A stretch of DNA of 64,000 bases from Acinetobacter gyllenbergii CIP 110306 = MTCC 11365 (GCF_000413855.1 NZ_ATGG01000004.1:19969-83968); one strand, 5' to 3'. Positions 9,115 through 19,987 are shown, counted from the stretch's first letter. Made by a program: numbers and translations. Notes: a model not told the origin generated them from the sequence alone.

Positions 9115-11082
9115 ATGCAAATCCAAGCACCTGATATTGGCGTAGATAAAGCACTGGTTGCAGAAATCTTGGTCAAAGTAGGCGACCATGTTGCAGTAGA
9201 CGATAGCCTTTTGGTTTTAGAGTCAGATAAGGCAACGGTCGAAGTACCAAGCACTGCGGCAGGTATCGTAAAAAGTATTCTGGTTCAACAGGGCGATGAA
9301 GTCACTGAAGGCGTCGCATTGATTGAATTAGAGTCTGAGTCTGCTGCTGAAGCACCTGCGAACGAAGCACCGAAAGCAGAAGCGCCAAAAGCAGAAGCGA
9401 AACCTGTCGAAGCTGTAACAAAAGCACAACCCGCTGCCGCTCCAGTAGCGACAGCAAGCCAGGTTGTGGATGTAAAAGTTCCAGATATTGGTGTGGAAAA
9501 AGCGCTGGTTGCAGAAGTGTTGGTCAAAGTCGGTGATCAGATTGAGCCAGAACAAAGTATTGTCGTGGTTGAATCAGACAAAGCGACGGTAGAAGTCCCA
9601 AGCTCTGTTGCTGGTGTTGTTGAAGCCATCCAAATCAAAGAAGGCGATAGCATTAAGGAAGGCGTGGTCTTGATTCAGGTCAAGACCGCAAGTTCGGCTG
9701 CTGCACCAGAATCGCAAGCAGCACCTGCTCAAACAGAAGCGCCAGTCGCAACAACAGAAGCACCAGCTGCAACGAATACCTCAACAGGTAATGTTGAAAT
9801 TGAAGTGCCTGATCTGGGTGTAGAAAAAGCACTTGTTTCAGAAATTCTGGTCAATGTTGGTGATCGCGTCGAAGCCCAACAAAGCTTATGCGTGGTTGAG
9901 TCAGATAAGGCTTCGGTTGAAGTGCCAAGCTCAGTTGCAGGGATTGTGAAAGCAATTCATGTCTCTGCCAATCAAGAAGTGCGTCAAGGCGTGGCTTTGG
10001 CAACGATTGAGGTGAGTGGTCAGGCTGCTGCACCAGCAACAGTGCCAAAAGCTCAACCAACCACTACGCCTCCTACTCAAGCTGAACCAGCAAAACCACA
10101 GACGGCAGCGACAGCAGCACCAAGTGCTCCAGCGCAAGCTGAGAAGCTGACCAAACAGCAAGAAGCAGACAATGCCAAAGTCTATGCTGGGCCAGCGGTA
10201 CGTAAACTGGCACGTGAGTTAGGTGTGGTTCTTGGACAGGTCAAAGCCTCTGGTGAGCATGGTCGCGTGATGAAGGACGATGTTTTTGCCTATGTGAAAA
10301 CGCGTTTGACTGCACCACAGGCTGCATCGACCTCTCAAGCTGCTCCAGTGGCTTCAGGCTTACCGAAGTTGCCAGACTTTAATGCATTTGGTGGCGGTGA
10401 AGTGAAAGCGATGACGCGTTTACAGCAAGTGTCTGTACCGCAATTGTCATTGAACAATTTCATTCCTCAAGTGACGCAGTTTGACTTGGCGAATATTACT
10501 GAACTCGAAGCATGGCGTGGCGAACTGAAAGATGGCTTTAAAAAGCAGGGTCTCAGCTTAACCATCTTGGCCTTTATTGCCAAGGCGGTTGCGCATTTGC
10601 TGAAAGAAGAGCCGTACTTTGCTGGCCATTTGGCTGATGATCAGAAGTCAGTCTTGTTGCGTAACGAAATTCATATGGGGATTGCGGTTGCAACACCAGA
10701 TGGTTTAACAGTTCCAGTACTGCGTAATCCGGACCAGAAATCAATTAAGCAAATTGCAGCTGAATTGGCGGAACTCAGTCAAAAAGCCCGTGATCGTAAA
10801 TTGTCACCGAAAGATCTACAAGGTGCCAACTTCACCATTACCAGTTTGGGTAGTATTGGTGGTACCGCATTTACGCCGTTGGTCAATTGGCCGCAAGTTG
10901 CGATTTTGGGTATCTCACCGGCGACCATGCAACCGGTATGGAATGGTAAAGACTTTGATCCACGCTTAATGCTGCCATTGTCATTATCGTATGACCACCG
11001 TGTGATTAATGGTGCTGACGCAGCACGTTTTACCAATAAGCTGACAAAATTGTTAAAAGACATCCGTAGCTTATTGCTCTAA
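9115..11082 (+). CDS. aceF: Dihydrolipoamide acetyltransferase (PDH E2), three lipoyl domains
   Basis: 655 residues. Three N-terminal lipoyl domains each carry ESDKA(T/S)VEVPS, whose Lys is lipoylated; they are joined by Ala/Pro/Glu/Gln-rich flexible linkers (about residues 77-115, 197-222, 305-345). An E1/E3-binding domain follows (AGPAVRKLARELGV...GRVMKDDV), then the acetyltransferase core ending in LSLSYDHRVINGADAARF with the catalytic DHRxxxG. The three domains are close repeats at DNA level, so their number could vary by recombination. Co-transcribed with aceE. Confidence 0.97.
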   Translation: MQIQAPDIGVDKALVAEILVKVGDHVAVDDSLLVLESDKATVEVPSTAAGIVKSILVQQGDEVTEGVALIELESESAAEAPANEAPKAEAPKAEAKPVEAVTKAQPAAAPVATASQVVDVKVPDIGVEKALVAEVLVKVGDQIEPEQSIVVVESDKATVEVPSSVAGVVEAIQIKEGDSIKEGVVLIQVKTASSAAAPESQAAPAQTEAPVATTEAPAATNTSTGNVEIEVPDLGVEKALVSEILVNVGDRVEAQQSLCVVESDKASVEVPSSVAGIVKAIHVSANQEVRQGVALATIEVSGQAAAPATVPKAQPTTTPPTQAEPAKPQTAATAAPSAPAQAEKLTKQQEADNAKVYAGPAVRKLARELGVVLGQVKASGEHGRVMKDDVFAYVKTRLTAPQAASTSQAAPVASGLPKLPDFNAFGGGEVKAMTRLQQVSVPQLSLNNFIPQVTQFDLANITELEAWRGELKDGFKKQGLSLTILAFIAKAVAHLLKEEPYFAGHLADDQKSVLLRNEIHMGIAVATPDGLTVPVLRNPDQKSIKQIAAELAELSQKARDRKLSPKDLQGANFTITSLGSIGGTAFTPLVNWPQVAILGISPATMQPVWNGKDFDPRLMLPLSLSYDHRVINGADAARFTNKLTKLLKDIRSLLL

Positions 11083-11096
11083 TTGTTTTGAACTTG

Positions 11097-11128
11097 GAAA
11101 ACCTCGCAGAAGCGGGGTTTTCTGTTTT
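11097..11128 (+). terminator. Intrinsic terminator after aceEF
   Basis: Stem GAAAACCTCGC (11097-11107), loop AGAA, GCGGGGTTTTC (11112-11122), with one G-T pair; a T-rich tract follows. Confidence 0.88.
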
Positions 11129-11203
11129 TAGGCTGAATAAAATATGAATAGATGTATGTTATGTTGAGCTGAGAATACATTTTCATTGCTAGAGGGAGCG
11201 GGG

Positions 11204-11491
11204 ATGTTGGTGATTTATCGGGTGATGCTGCCTTTGTTGCTGATTGTTTTTGTAGCGATGGGCTTGTGGGTCAGCTTCTTACATTTTCCATGGGATTGGG
11301 TGATGTATGTGGTCATGGGGCTTGAAGTGTTGCTTGCGACCGTTGTGATGGCAATGGAGTTTCAAGCACAAGATGTGGGCGGAGCGAGTGGTTGGGGCAG
11401 CTTTGGTTTTTTGGGGCTAAGTGCCTATTTGGCTTTTTTGCTTGGTCTTTTACGGGTGTTGCTGTGGAGTTACCAAAAATTTTGGGCATAA
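11204..11491 (+). CDS. Small inner-membrane protein, three predicted helices
   Basis: 95 residues from ATG 11204, preceded by GAGGGAG at proper spacing (an in-frame TTG at 11186 would overlap that site). Three hydrophobic segments: about residues 4-28, 31-53 and 67-89, with a short Gly/Ser-rich loop before the third. No family recognised and no functional motif. It stands between the aceEF terminator and the Mn riboswitch, probably as a single-gene unit. Confidence 0.65.
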   Translation: MLVIYRVMLPLLLIVFVAMGLWVSFLHFPWDWVMYVVMGLEVLLATVVMAMEFQAQDVGGASGWGSFGFLGLSAYLAFLLGLLRVLLWSYQKFWA

Positions 11492-11530
11492 GCATTCAAA
11501 AGCATTTTATTGTTTGCTAGAATGGATTCA

Positions 11531-11749
11531 CTTCATTGGGGAGTAGCCGCTCTTTACGCAAAGTAAAGAGGTGATGATCAACATAATTGTTCAACCGAAC
11601 ATGGTCATCATAGCAAAGAACCAAGAACAGCTTCTCAGCTGTGCTTTTGTTGGCAAGACCTTTGATTTACCACTCTGCATCAATCTATTTGATTTTGGCT
11701 AGCAGGAGCGGTAGGTCATCGGTATATTTTGCTAGCCAGAGCATTCACT
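11531..11749 (+). promoter_or_regulatory. yybP-ykoY (manganese) riboswitch and expression platform
   Basis: The conserved loop GGGGAGTA is at 11538-11545. It is followed by a perfect hairpin CTCTTTAC-GCAAA-GTAAAGAG, a GATGA...TCATC helix enclosing a TCAACA segment, and the second conserved loop GGCAAGACC at 11652-11660. These are hallmark elements of the Mn2+-sensing yybP-ykoY aptamer. Just before the gene, TGGCTAGCA (11696-11704) and TGCTAGCCA (11730-11738) form a perfect 9-bp stem ending 11 nt upstream of the ATG, a likely expression platform gating translation. The downstream gene is of a metal-transporter family known to be controlled by this riboswitch. Confidence 0.88.
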
Positions 11750-12325
11750 ATGTATGAATTCCTCATCTCCACTTCAATTGTTGCCATTGCTGAAATGGGT
11801 GATAAAACGCAATTGCTTGCCCTGTTACTGGCTGCACGATTCCGTAAACCGATTCCGATTTTAATAGCCATCTTACTGGCCACCACAATTAACCATGGTA
11901 TTTCTGCTGTATTGGGACAATGGATTACCACTGTACTCAGTCCTGAAATTTTATTATGGATTCTGGCACTTGGTTTTATTGGCATGGCAATCTGGATGCT
12001 GATACCAGATGAACTAGGTGATGAAACTGAAAATATCAATAAATGGCAGAAGTTTGGGGTATTTGGTGCAACCTTCATCCTGTTTTTCTTGGCTGAAATT
12101 GGCGATAAAACCCAGATTGCAACAGTGGCCTTAGCAGCGCGCTTCGACAGTGTGTTCTGGGTGATGCTGGGCACCACATTCGGGATGATGCTTGCCAATG
12201 CCCCCGCGGTATTTATTGGTAATAAGTTGGCAGATAAATTACCGATTTCATTGATTCACAAAATTGGTGCTGCGATTTTCTTGATTGTCGGTGTTTCAAC
12301 TCTAGCGCAGCATTATTTCTTCTAA
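11750..12325 (+). CDS. TMEM165/GDT1 (UPF0016) family Mn2+ exporter
   Basis: 191-residue membrane protein with two homologous halves, each with the family signature E-x-G-D-K-T-Q: IAEMGDKTQLLALLLAARF near the N-terminus and LAEIGDKTQIATVALAARF in the second half. About six membrane helices; the central hydrophilic loop (DELGDETENINKWQ) separates the halves. Family members (MneA in Vibrio, Gdt1 in yeast) export Mn2+ or exchange Ca2+/Mn2+, and the upstream Mn2+ riboswitch supports Mn2+ efflux. ATG at 11750 chosen because it follows the switch hairpin; an in-frame TTG at 11729 lies inside it. Confidence 0.9.
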   Translation: MYEFLISTSIVAIAEMGDKTQLLALLLAARFRKPIPILIAILLATTINHGISAVLGQWITTVLSPEILLWILALGFIGMAIWMLIPDELGDETENINKWQKFGVFGATFILFFLAEIGDKTQIATVALAARFDSVFWVMLGTTFGMMLANAPAVFIGNKLADKLPISLIHKIGAAIFLIVGVSTLAQHYFF

Positions 12326-12350
12326 ATGGTTTGAATTTAAGATCATCCAG

Positions 12351-12377
12351 ACCCATCCAATAGAGATGGGTTTTTTC
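12351..12377 (+). terminator. Intrinsic terminator after GDT1-family gene
   Basis: Stem ACCCATC (12351-12357), 7-nt loop, GATGGGT (12365-12371), then a T-run. Confidence 0.85.
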
Positions 12378-12487
12378 TGATAAATTAGGATAAAAATCCA
12401 ATATCTGATTGAAACATGAACTAAATCCCATTATTTTATTATGGAATTAAAAATATTTCATATTTAAAGAATTTTTCTGGGGTAGTT

Positions 12488-13294
12488 ATGAGTTTTGAGC
12501 GGACAACATCGCAAATACTGTTTGATAATGGCACACATAAATGCATTAGTTTTACCAGTTTGGTTAAAGGGGAAGGCATTCAGGCCAATCAATTTTTAAT
12601 TATTGATCATGAGCGTGCAGCGGTTCTAGATCCAGGTGGCGACCTCACCTATGTGCCTTTAACCATGGAGCTCAATCGCTATACCAAATTAAAAAATTTG
12701 GACTATGTGATGGCTTCACATCAAGACCCTGACATTATTACCTCAATGCCGCGTTGGTTGGTGTATACCGATGCCAAAGTGGTAGCCTCTAAGCTATGGG
12801 CGCGCTTTTTACCTCATTTAAATTCAGCCTTTATGAGTGATCGCATGAAAGGGAATTGGGAAGAGCGCTTGATCGAGTTATCGGATACGGGACAGATTAT
12901 TCCTTTGGGCGAGTCTGCGATTGTGGCTGTCCCTGCACATTTCCTACATTCGGTGGGGAATTTCCAGTTTTATGATCCAACTGCCAAAATTCTGTTTTCA
13001 GGAGATATGGGGGCTTCCATTGTTGAGGATGCTAGCCAGCCGATTACTGATTTTGACGCCCATATTAAAAAGATGAAAGGCTTTCACCAGCGCTATATGT
13101 GTTCCAATAAAGTGATTTGTTTATGGGTGAATATGGTGCGGCAAATGGATTTGGAAATGATTGTACCGCAACATGGGACCGCTTTTATTGGTAAGGAGAT
13201 GATCAATCAATTCTTAGATTGGATTGAAACCTTAGAATGTGGTGTGGACTTAATGAATGAATATGTCTTTAGTTTGCCAGCTGAAATGAGTTAA
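12488..13294 (+). CDS. MBL-fold protein of the oxygen-binding diiron (ODP-like) type
   Basis: 268 residues with a metallo-beta-lactamase-like fold: AAVLDPGGDLTYVP on the second strand, ASHQDPDIITSMPRWL in place of the hydrolase HxHxDH motif, VPAHFLHSVGNFQFYDP, ILFSGDMGA (metal Asp) and IVPQHGTAF (final His). SHQDPD rather than HxHxDH is characteristic of flavodiiron/ODP relatives that bind a diiron site and O2. A sensor or oxidoreductase role is inferred. No flavodoxin domain and no chemotaxis gene is nearby. It is flanked by its own terminator-bounded region. Confidence 0.75.
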   Translation: MSFERTTSQILFDNGTHKCISFTSLVKGEGIQANQFLIIDHERAAVLDPGGDLTYVPLTMELNRYTKLKNLDYVMASHQDPDIITSMPRWLVYTDAKVVASKLWARFLPHLNSAFMSDRMKGNWEERLIELSDTGQIIPLGESAIVAVPAHFLHSVGNFQFYDPTAKILFSGDMGASIVEDASQPITDFDAHIKKMKGFHQRYMCSNKVICLWVNMVRQMDLEMIVPQHGTAFIGKEMINQFLDWIETLECGVDLMNEYVFSLPAEMS

Positions 13295-13503
13295 GCAATG
13301 ATCAGTGAAATATAATGTTTTATGGCTGGTGGAATAGCAAAGTCGTTATCCCACTAGTCAGTTTTAGAATTTGCAATGTAGGTTGTTGAAAATTCTAATA
13401 TTGAAGCGCCAAGATACGGACTGTGGTTTTAAGGTTCAAGACGAAAACCGATTAGGTGAAAAGTCATTCAAGTGTCGATTCAAATTATTTTCATCATAGA
13501 AAA

Positions 13504-13532
13504 TGAAAATCACATCGAAATTTGTTTATAAT
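13504..13532 (+). promoter_or_regulatory. Putative guaB promoter
   Basis: TATAAT at 13527-13532 lies 29 nt before the guaB ATG; a poor -35 match (TGAAAA) sits 17 nt upstream. The same 267-nt gap holds a perfect 9-bp inverted repeat TTAGAATTT (13364-13372) / AAATTCTAA (13390-13398) of unknown role. Confidence 0.5.
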
Positions 13533-13534
13533 AG

Positions 13535-15028
<1,494 letters not shown>

Positions 15029-15051
15029 TTTTTGGTAATTTTGCTGATTGA

Positions 15052-15080
15052 AAAACCGTCAGGCCACTGACGGTTTTTTT
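15052..15080 (+). terminator. Intrinsic terminator after guaB
   Basis: Stem AAAACCGTCAG (15052-15062), loop GCCA, CTGACGGTTTT (15067-15077), extended T-run. Confidence 0.92.
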
Positions 15081-15156
15081 TGTTTTGGTGTAAAGTGAAG
15101 TAGATGAAGAAAGATATGGTTACAGACCATATAAAAGATAAGAAAGTGAGTAGAAG

Positions 15157-16494
15157 ATGAGTTATTTTGGTACTGATGGAATTCGCGGTAAATTTGGACA
15201 ACTGCCAATTACTCCTGAGTTCGCACTAAAATTAGGCTTTGCCGCAGGAAAAGTATTAAAAAGAAATAGCCCTAAAAATAAACCGATTGTGGTGCTGGGG
15301 AAAGACACGCGCTTATCGGGCTATATTTTAGAAGCTGCGTTACAAGCAGGCTTGAATGCGGCAGGTGTATATGTGCATTTATTGGGGCCACTACCCACTC
15401 CTGCGATTGCGCACCTTACCCGCGCGCTACATGCGCATGCTGGGATTGTGATTTCTGCATCGCATAACCCATATTTTGATAATGGCATTAAGTTCTTTTC
15501 CAGCGAAGGTAAAAAATTACCAGACTCTCTACAAGACCAAATCAATCAGGAACTGGAAAAAGAGTTACTGATTGAGGACACCGCAAATCTAGGAAAGAGT
15601 GTGCGTGTTAAGGATGCCAATGGTCGTTATATCGAATTTTGTAAATCAACTTTCCCGTACCATTTTGACTTACGTAATTTAAAAATCGTAGTGGATTGTG
15701 CCAATGGAGCAGCCTATAGCGTAGGTCCGTCAGTGTTCCGTGAGCTCGGTGCTAAAGTTATTCCACTGTTTAACGAGCCAGATGGTTTAAATATCAACGA
15801 AAACTGCGGTTCAACTCATCCAGAACAATTACAGAAAGCGGTATTGGAACATCAAGCCGATGTGGGTATTGCCTTCGATGGTGATGCTGACCGTGTGGTG
15901 ATGGTGGATAAAAATGGTCAATTGATTGATGGTGACCATATCTTGTATATCCTTGCAACTCAGGCAAAACATAAGCCAGAGGGCGTTGTAGGTACGGTCA
16001 TGAGTAATATGGCGCTTGAGTTGGCTTTGCAAAAAGCTGAGGTTGGCTTTGTCCGTGCCAAAGTGGGTGACCGCTATGTATTACAAGCCCTGGAAGAAAA
16101 GAATTGGGTGACAGGTGGTGAGCCTTCAGGCCATATTTTGACTTTGGATAAGAGTACGACAGGAGATGCCATTATCGCAGCTCTGCAAGTGTTAACGGTG
16201 ATGGTTGAACAAGGCAAAGCCTTACATGAGTTAGTGGACGGTTTTGTGTTATTCCCGCAAGTGTTGGTCAATGTTCGCCTGCAACACATGATTGACCCTT
16301 ATTCGATTCCTGCCTTGGTTGCAGAATTTGAGAAAGCGGAACAGCAACTAAAAGGTCGAGGCCGTTTATTGATTCGTAAATCAGGTACGGAACCTGTGAT
16401 TCGTGTCATGGTGGAAGGTGATCAGCAGCAAGAAGTTGAGGCTTTGGCCAATCATTTGGCCGATGCAGTACGCGCTCAAGCTCAAGCTGCTTAA
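15157..16494 (+). CDS. glmM: Phosphoglucosamine mutase
   Basis: 445 residues. Interconverts glucosamine-6-P and glucosamine-1-P for UDP-GlcNAc synthesis. The phosphoserine loop [16 protein letters not shown] puts the active Ser at position 102, as in E. coli GlmM. The metal loop is DGDADR, the sugar loop GGEPSGHI, and the phosphate loop [12 protein letters not shown] is near the C-terminus. A 7-bp inverted repeat (ATATGGT/ACCATAT) precedes the gene at about 15113-15131. It heads a compact run glmM-pdxH-recJ with 12 nt and 0 nt spacing. Confidence 0.97.
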   Translation: MSYFGTDGIRGKFGQLPITPEFALKLGFAAGKVLKRNSPKNKPIVVLGKDTRLSGYILEAALQAGLNAAGVYVHLLGPLPTPAIAHLTRALHAHAGIVISASHNPYFDNGIKFFSSEGKKLPDSLQDQINQELEKELLIEDTANLGKSVRVKDANGRYIEFCKSTFPYHFDLRNLKIVVDCANGAAYSVGPSVFRELGAKVIPLFNEPDGLNINENCGSTHPEQLQKAVLEHQADVGIAFDGDADRVVMVDKNGQLIDGDHILYILATQAKHKPEGVVGTVMSNMALELALQKAEVGFVRAKVGDRYVLQALEEKNWVTGGEPSGHILTLDKSTTGDAIIAALQVLTVMVEQGKALHELVDGFVLFPQVLVNVRLQHMIDPYSIPALVAEFEKAEQQLKGRGRLLIRKSGTEPVIRVMVEGDQQQEVEALANHLADAVRAQAQAA

Positions 16495-16506
16495 GGGAGG
16501 GCCATC

Positions 16507-17157
16507 ATGAGTGATGTCATTAAAGACCTCAGCGAATTACGTTTGAGCTATGAGCAAGGTGAATTACATGAAGCTCAGATCAGTGCTGAACCGCATGCGC
16601 AATTTCTGAATTGGTTCAATCATGCCCTTGCAGCACATTTGCATGAGCCTTATGCCATGTCGTTGGCGACAGCAAATCAGCAAGGTCGCCCGCATGTGCG
16701 TACCGTATTATTACGTGGCGCGACAGCAGCGGGTTATGATTTCTATACCAATTATGACAGTCAAAAAGGGTTGGACTTGGCAGAAAACCCTTATGCTGAA
16801 CTGCTATTTTACTGGCCAAGTCTAGAGCGTCAGATCCGTATTGGTGGCAAAGTTGTTAAGATTTCTGAACAAGAATCGACGGATTACTACCATAAACGTC
16901 CACGTGATAGTCAGATTGCTGCACATATCAGTACCCCGCAAAGTGGGGTGATTGAAAGCCGTGAGTTATTGCAACAACGTTTTCAAGCGCTGCAAAGCCA
17001 AGTTCAAGATGTGTTGGATAAGCCTGAATTTTGGGGTGGATATCGCTTAGAAGCCGATTACTATGAGTTTTGGCAAGGGCGACCAAATCGCTTACACGAC
17101 CGTTTAAGTTATGAAAAACAAAATGGTCTTTGGACTATACAACGCTTGATGCCATAA
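16507..17157 (+). CDS. pdxH: Pyridoxamine/pyridoxine 5'-phosphate oxidase
   Basis: 216 residues, FMN-dependent, makes pyridoxal 5'-phosphate. Recognisable segments: MSLATANQQGRPHVRTVLLRG (split-barrel FMN fold), FYTNYDSQKGLDLAENPYAELLFYW (FMN binding), HISTPQSGVIESRELL, and the C-terminal RLHDRLSYEK with substrate-binding residues. GGGAGG precedes the ATG. The stop codon abuts the recJ ATG, so translation of the two may be coupled. Confidence 0.96.
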   Translation: MSDVIKDLSELRLSYEQGELHEAQISAEPHAQFLNWFNHALAAHLHEPYAMSLATANQQGRPHVRTVLLRGATAAGYDFYTNYDSQKGLDLAENPYAELLFYWPSLERQIRIGGKVVKISEQESTDYYHKRPRDSQIAAHISTPQSGVIESRELLQQRFQALQSQVQDVLDKPEFWGGYRLEADYYEFWQGRPNRLHDRLSYEKQNGLWTIQRLMP

Positions 17158-18858
17158 ATGACCCAGATTCAAATTCAACAAAGACCTTTACTGACGCGCC
17201 CTGAACAGTTTCAGGGCGTGCCTGCGTTTATTGCCGAAATTTTAGCAAGACGTGGTGTGCAGTCTGAGCAAGAGCTGGAACTCAAACTCAAGCATTTGCT
17301 TTCCCCTGAGCTTAAAGGCTTAGCAGAGGCAGTTGCGTTGATCGATCAAGCCATTGATCAGCAAAAACAGATCGTGATTGTCGGGGACTATGATGCCGAT
17401 GGGGCGACCAGTACCGCTTTAATGGTTCTTGTCCTGCAAGATATGGGGGCTAGCGTTGAGTATCTGGTGCCTGATCGTTTTAAGTATGGGTATGGACTCA
17501 CGCCGGCAATTGCTGAATTAGCCAAGCACAGTTATCAGCCTGATCTTTTGATCACAGTCGATAACGGGATTTCCAGCCATGCCGGTGTGGAAACGGCACA
17601 GGCACTGGGGATGCAGGTGATTATTACCGATCACCACTTAACCACTAAGCCGACACCGAGTGCTGAGGCTGTGGTTAATCCGAATCAGCTAGATTGTGAC
17701 TTTCCCAGTAAAGCACTGGCGGGGGTAGGCGTTGCCTTTTATGTACTGGCAAAATTGGCGAGTTACCGCAGCCAGCAAGCTAAAAGCAGTAGCAAAGTCA
17801 CCCAGTATCTAGATCTAGTGGCTTTGGGAACCTATGCCGATGTCGCAAGTCTAGACTATAACAATCGGATTTTGATTGATGCTGGGTTAAAGCGGATTCA
17901 GCAACATCAATGTCGTGCAGGCATTTTGGCGTTATTGGATATCGCGGGTCGTGATGCTGCGAGCTTGCGCGCGCAGGATTTAGGTTTTGTCGTCGGTCCT
18001 CGTATTAATGCCGCAGGTCGTATGGAAAGTATGCGGATTGGGATTGAGTGTCTACTCGCTGCCGATATGCAAACAGCTTATCCAATTGCGCAGCAATTGA
18101 ATCAGCTCAATATTGAACGCCGTCAAGTTGAAACTGAAATGAAGCAACAAGCACTGAGTGCACTGCAACATATTCAGTTAGAAACAGAGCATTTACCTGC
18201 TGCACTGGTGATGTTTGATGAACAATGGCATCAAGGTGTGATTGGTATTGTGGCTGGGCGCTTAAAAGAGCAATTCCATCGTCCAAGTCTGGTATTTGCA
18301 CCCGATGAAGATGGTATCCATATTAAAGGTTCAGCACGCTCAATCGATGGTATTCATATTCGCGATACCATTGAGCAAGTTGCTGAGCAAAATCCGCATT
18401 TGGTTAGTCATTTTGGCGGCCATGCAGCAGCAGCGGGCCTGACGTTGAAGAAAGAACATTTTGATGCATTCAAAGCTGCTTTCACCCACGCTATTGCTGA
18501 GATGGATGATGATTTATTTACGGCGACTTTATGGACTGATGGGGAATTACATGAGTCAGATTTGCATTTAGGAACCTTGGATTGGATTGAGCAGCTTGGA
18601 CCTTGGGGACAAAAGTTTCCTTTACCTCAATTTGAAGGACGCTTTAAAGTCATTGATTATCGTTGGCTCAAGGAGCAACATTTAAAACTCAAGTTGGCGG
18701 TTGGGTCACATGCCATTGATGCGATTGCATTTAATGCCATGGATCGTTTTGAATTTAATCCAATGCTGGGTTATGTGGATTTAGTGTATACCTTGGAGCG
18801 CAATATCTTTAATGGCAGCACTAGTCTACAACTGCAAATTGCCTATTTAAAACAATAA
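17158..18858 (+). CDS. recJ: Single-stranded-DNA-specific exonuclease RecJ
   Basis: 566 residues. 5'-3' ssDNA exonuclease for recombination and mismatch repair. The DHH phosphoesterase part has IVIVGDYDADGATSTAL, LLITVDNGI, TDHHL and LVALGTYADVASL; the DHHA1 part has SHFGGHAAAAGLTL. A C-terminal OB-like domain follows (FEGRFKVIDYRWLKEQHLKLKL). It starts on the nucleotide after the pdxH stop. The length is typical. Confidence 0.97.
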   Translation: MTQIQIQQRPLLTRPEQFQGVPAFIAEILARRGVQSEQELELKLKHLLSPELKGLAEAVALIDQAIDQQKQIVIVGDYDADGATSTALMVLVLQDMGASVEYLVPDRFKYGYGLTPAIAELAKHSYQPDLLITVDNGISSHAGVETAQALGMQVIITDHHLTTKPTPSAEAVVNPNQLDCDFPSKALAGVGVAFYVLAKLASYRSQQAKSSSKVTQYLDLVALGTYADVASLDYNNRILIDAGLKRIQQHQCRAGILALLDIAGRDAASLRAQDLGFVVGPRINAAGRMESMRIGIECLLAADMQTAYPIAQQLNQLNIERRQVETEMKQQALSALQHIQLETEHLPAALVMFDEQWHQGVIGIVAGRLKEQFHRPSLVFAPDEDGIHIKGSARSIDGIHIRDTIEQVAEQNPHLVSHFGGHAAAAGLTLKKEHFDAFKAAFTHAIAEMDDDLFTATLWTDGELHESDLHLGTLDWIEQLGPWGQKFPLPQFEGRFKVIDYRWLKEQHLKLKLAVGSHAIDAIAFNAMDRFEFNPMLGYVDLVYTLERNIFNGSTSLQLQIAYLKQ

Positions 18859-18889
18859 AAAAATCCGCTCTGATGAGCGGATTTTTTTA
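18857..18889. terminator. Bidirectional terminator between recJ and porin
   Basis: Stem AAAAAATCCGCTC / GAGCGGATTTTTT with loop TGAT (18871-18874). The A-run on one side and T-run on the other let it end both recJ and the convergent porin. Confidence 0.92.
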
Positions 18890-18907
18890 CTGTTAATATG
18901 CGATTGA

Positions 18908-19765
18908 TTAGAAGCGGACAGTACCGTTAAGGCCGTAAGAGTCAGCGCCATCTGTTGTGGTATAACCGACACCTAAAGCAAATTGTGGGGTAAAGAATTT
19001 TTGTGCGCGAAGACTGAAAACACTGTCTGAATCATCCGCAGTAGAATCTGCAAATGAGATACCAACACTGAGGGTTGGATCAAGATAAAGATCGGCACCT
19101 AAACGATAAGTTGTTTCATCACCAATATAACTGAGTGCTTCAAAGTTGGTATAGTAACCCCCAATTTGTGAAACATACTTCGCGCGTAAAGAAACAGCAG
19201 TATCGTCATTCTCACCAGACACGATTGCAGCATTTGAAAGGGTATTGGTAAAGCCATATTGAGCAATTTGCACTGGATTTAGGCTATCAGATAAATCGGC
19301 AACACCGACTGCAAGGAGCAATCCATTGATGGGCAAGAAACCAGCTTCAAGACTATAGCCATCGCCATTTTCAGAATCAGAACCTAGACCATTAATTGTT
19401 GCTTTGATATTGGTACGGTGCAAGGCCCCAGAAAGATAGAATTGTGAATTAGGAACATAAAATTCACCTTGAAATCCGATAATGTTGAATTGTAAGTCAC
19501 CAAAATCTTGGTCATCTTTGAGTTTGCTATAGGCATAGCCACCACCGATATTCGATGCTTTATCTAAGAAAGCAGCTTCTGCCAAAGGCGCATTACGGGT
19601 TTGCACAGGGTTAAAATAATATTTACCCGTGATGACAGCACTGTTACCTTTACCATCATCCATATTGATATGTTCATATGCACCGTTAACTTCGGTTTGA
19701 TAAGCATGGGCATTGACTGCAAAGCAAGCACTCACAAGTGTTGCAAGAAGATTTAATTTTTTCAT
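18908..19765 (-). CDS. Omp33-36-like outer membrane porin, paralogue A
   Basis: 285 residues. Sec signal peptide ending NAHA/YQTEV, then a beta-barrel with alternating short strands and a terminal Phe (GTVRF), the BAM recognition residue. It shares the block YYF-x-PVQTRNAPLAEAAFLDKASN with its neighbour at 19988 and, more distantly, with Omp33-36 at 34129. The ribosome binding site is an unusually G-rich GGGGGA at 19773-19778, complementary to the C-rich loops of the candidate small RNAs around blaOXA. Exact solute is unknown. Confidence 0.85.
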   Translation of the reverse strand: MKKLNLLATLVSACFAVNAHAYQTEVNGAYEHINMDDGKGNSAVITGKYYFNPVQTRNAPLAEAAFLDKASNIGGGYAYSKLKDDQDFGDLQFNIIGFQGEFYVPNSQFYLSGALHRTNIKATINGLGSDSENGDGYSLEAGFLPINGLLLAVGVADLSDSLNPVQIAQYGFTNTLSNAAIVSGENDDTAVSLRAKYVSQIGGYYTNFEALSYIGDETTYRLGADLYLDPTLSVGISFADSTADDSDSVFSLRAQKFFTPQFALGVGYTTTDGADSYGLNGTVRF

Positions 19766-19930
19766 TAGAATTTCCCCCGATTAAAAATAATACATATTTT
19801 GTTGCATTGAGTAGTGTATTCAAAAATGGATAAGCGTCAATTGCTAAATGCAGACAGCAGTTGAAAAACTTATAAGGGAAGAAAGGGAGAGTAGGGATTA
19901 AAAGTGGATAAGAGCACTATTTAAAGCAAT

Positions 19931-19965
19931 AAAAAACGCCCTGAATGATTCAGGGCGTTTTTTAG
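19931..19965. terminator. Terminator between tandem porins
   Basis: Stem AAAAAACGCCCTGAA (19931-19945), loop TGA, complement (19949-19963). It ends the upstream porin (19988-20800) so the two tandem porins are separate transcripts. Confidence 0.93.
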
Positions 19966-19987
19966 CTTATATGCTTCTGTTCAGGTC

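Noticed and set aside
9115..10020. Tandem repeat element inside aceF
   Set aside because: The repeats are the three lipoyl domains of a normal E2 protein, not a mobile or CRISPR-like repeat.
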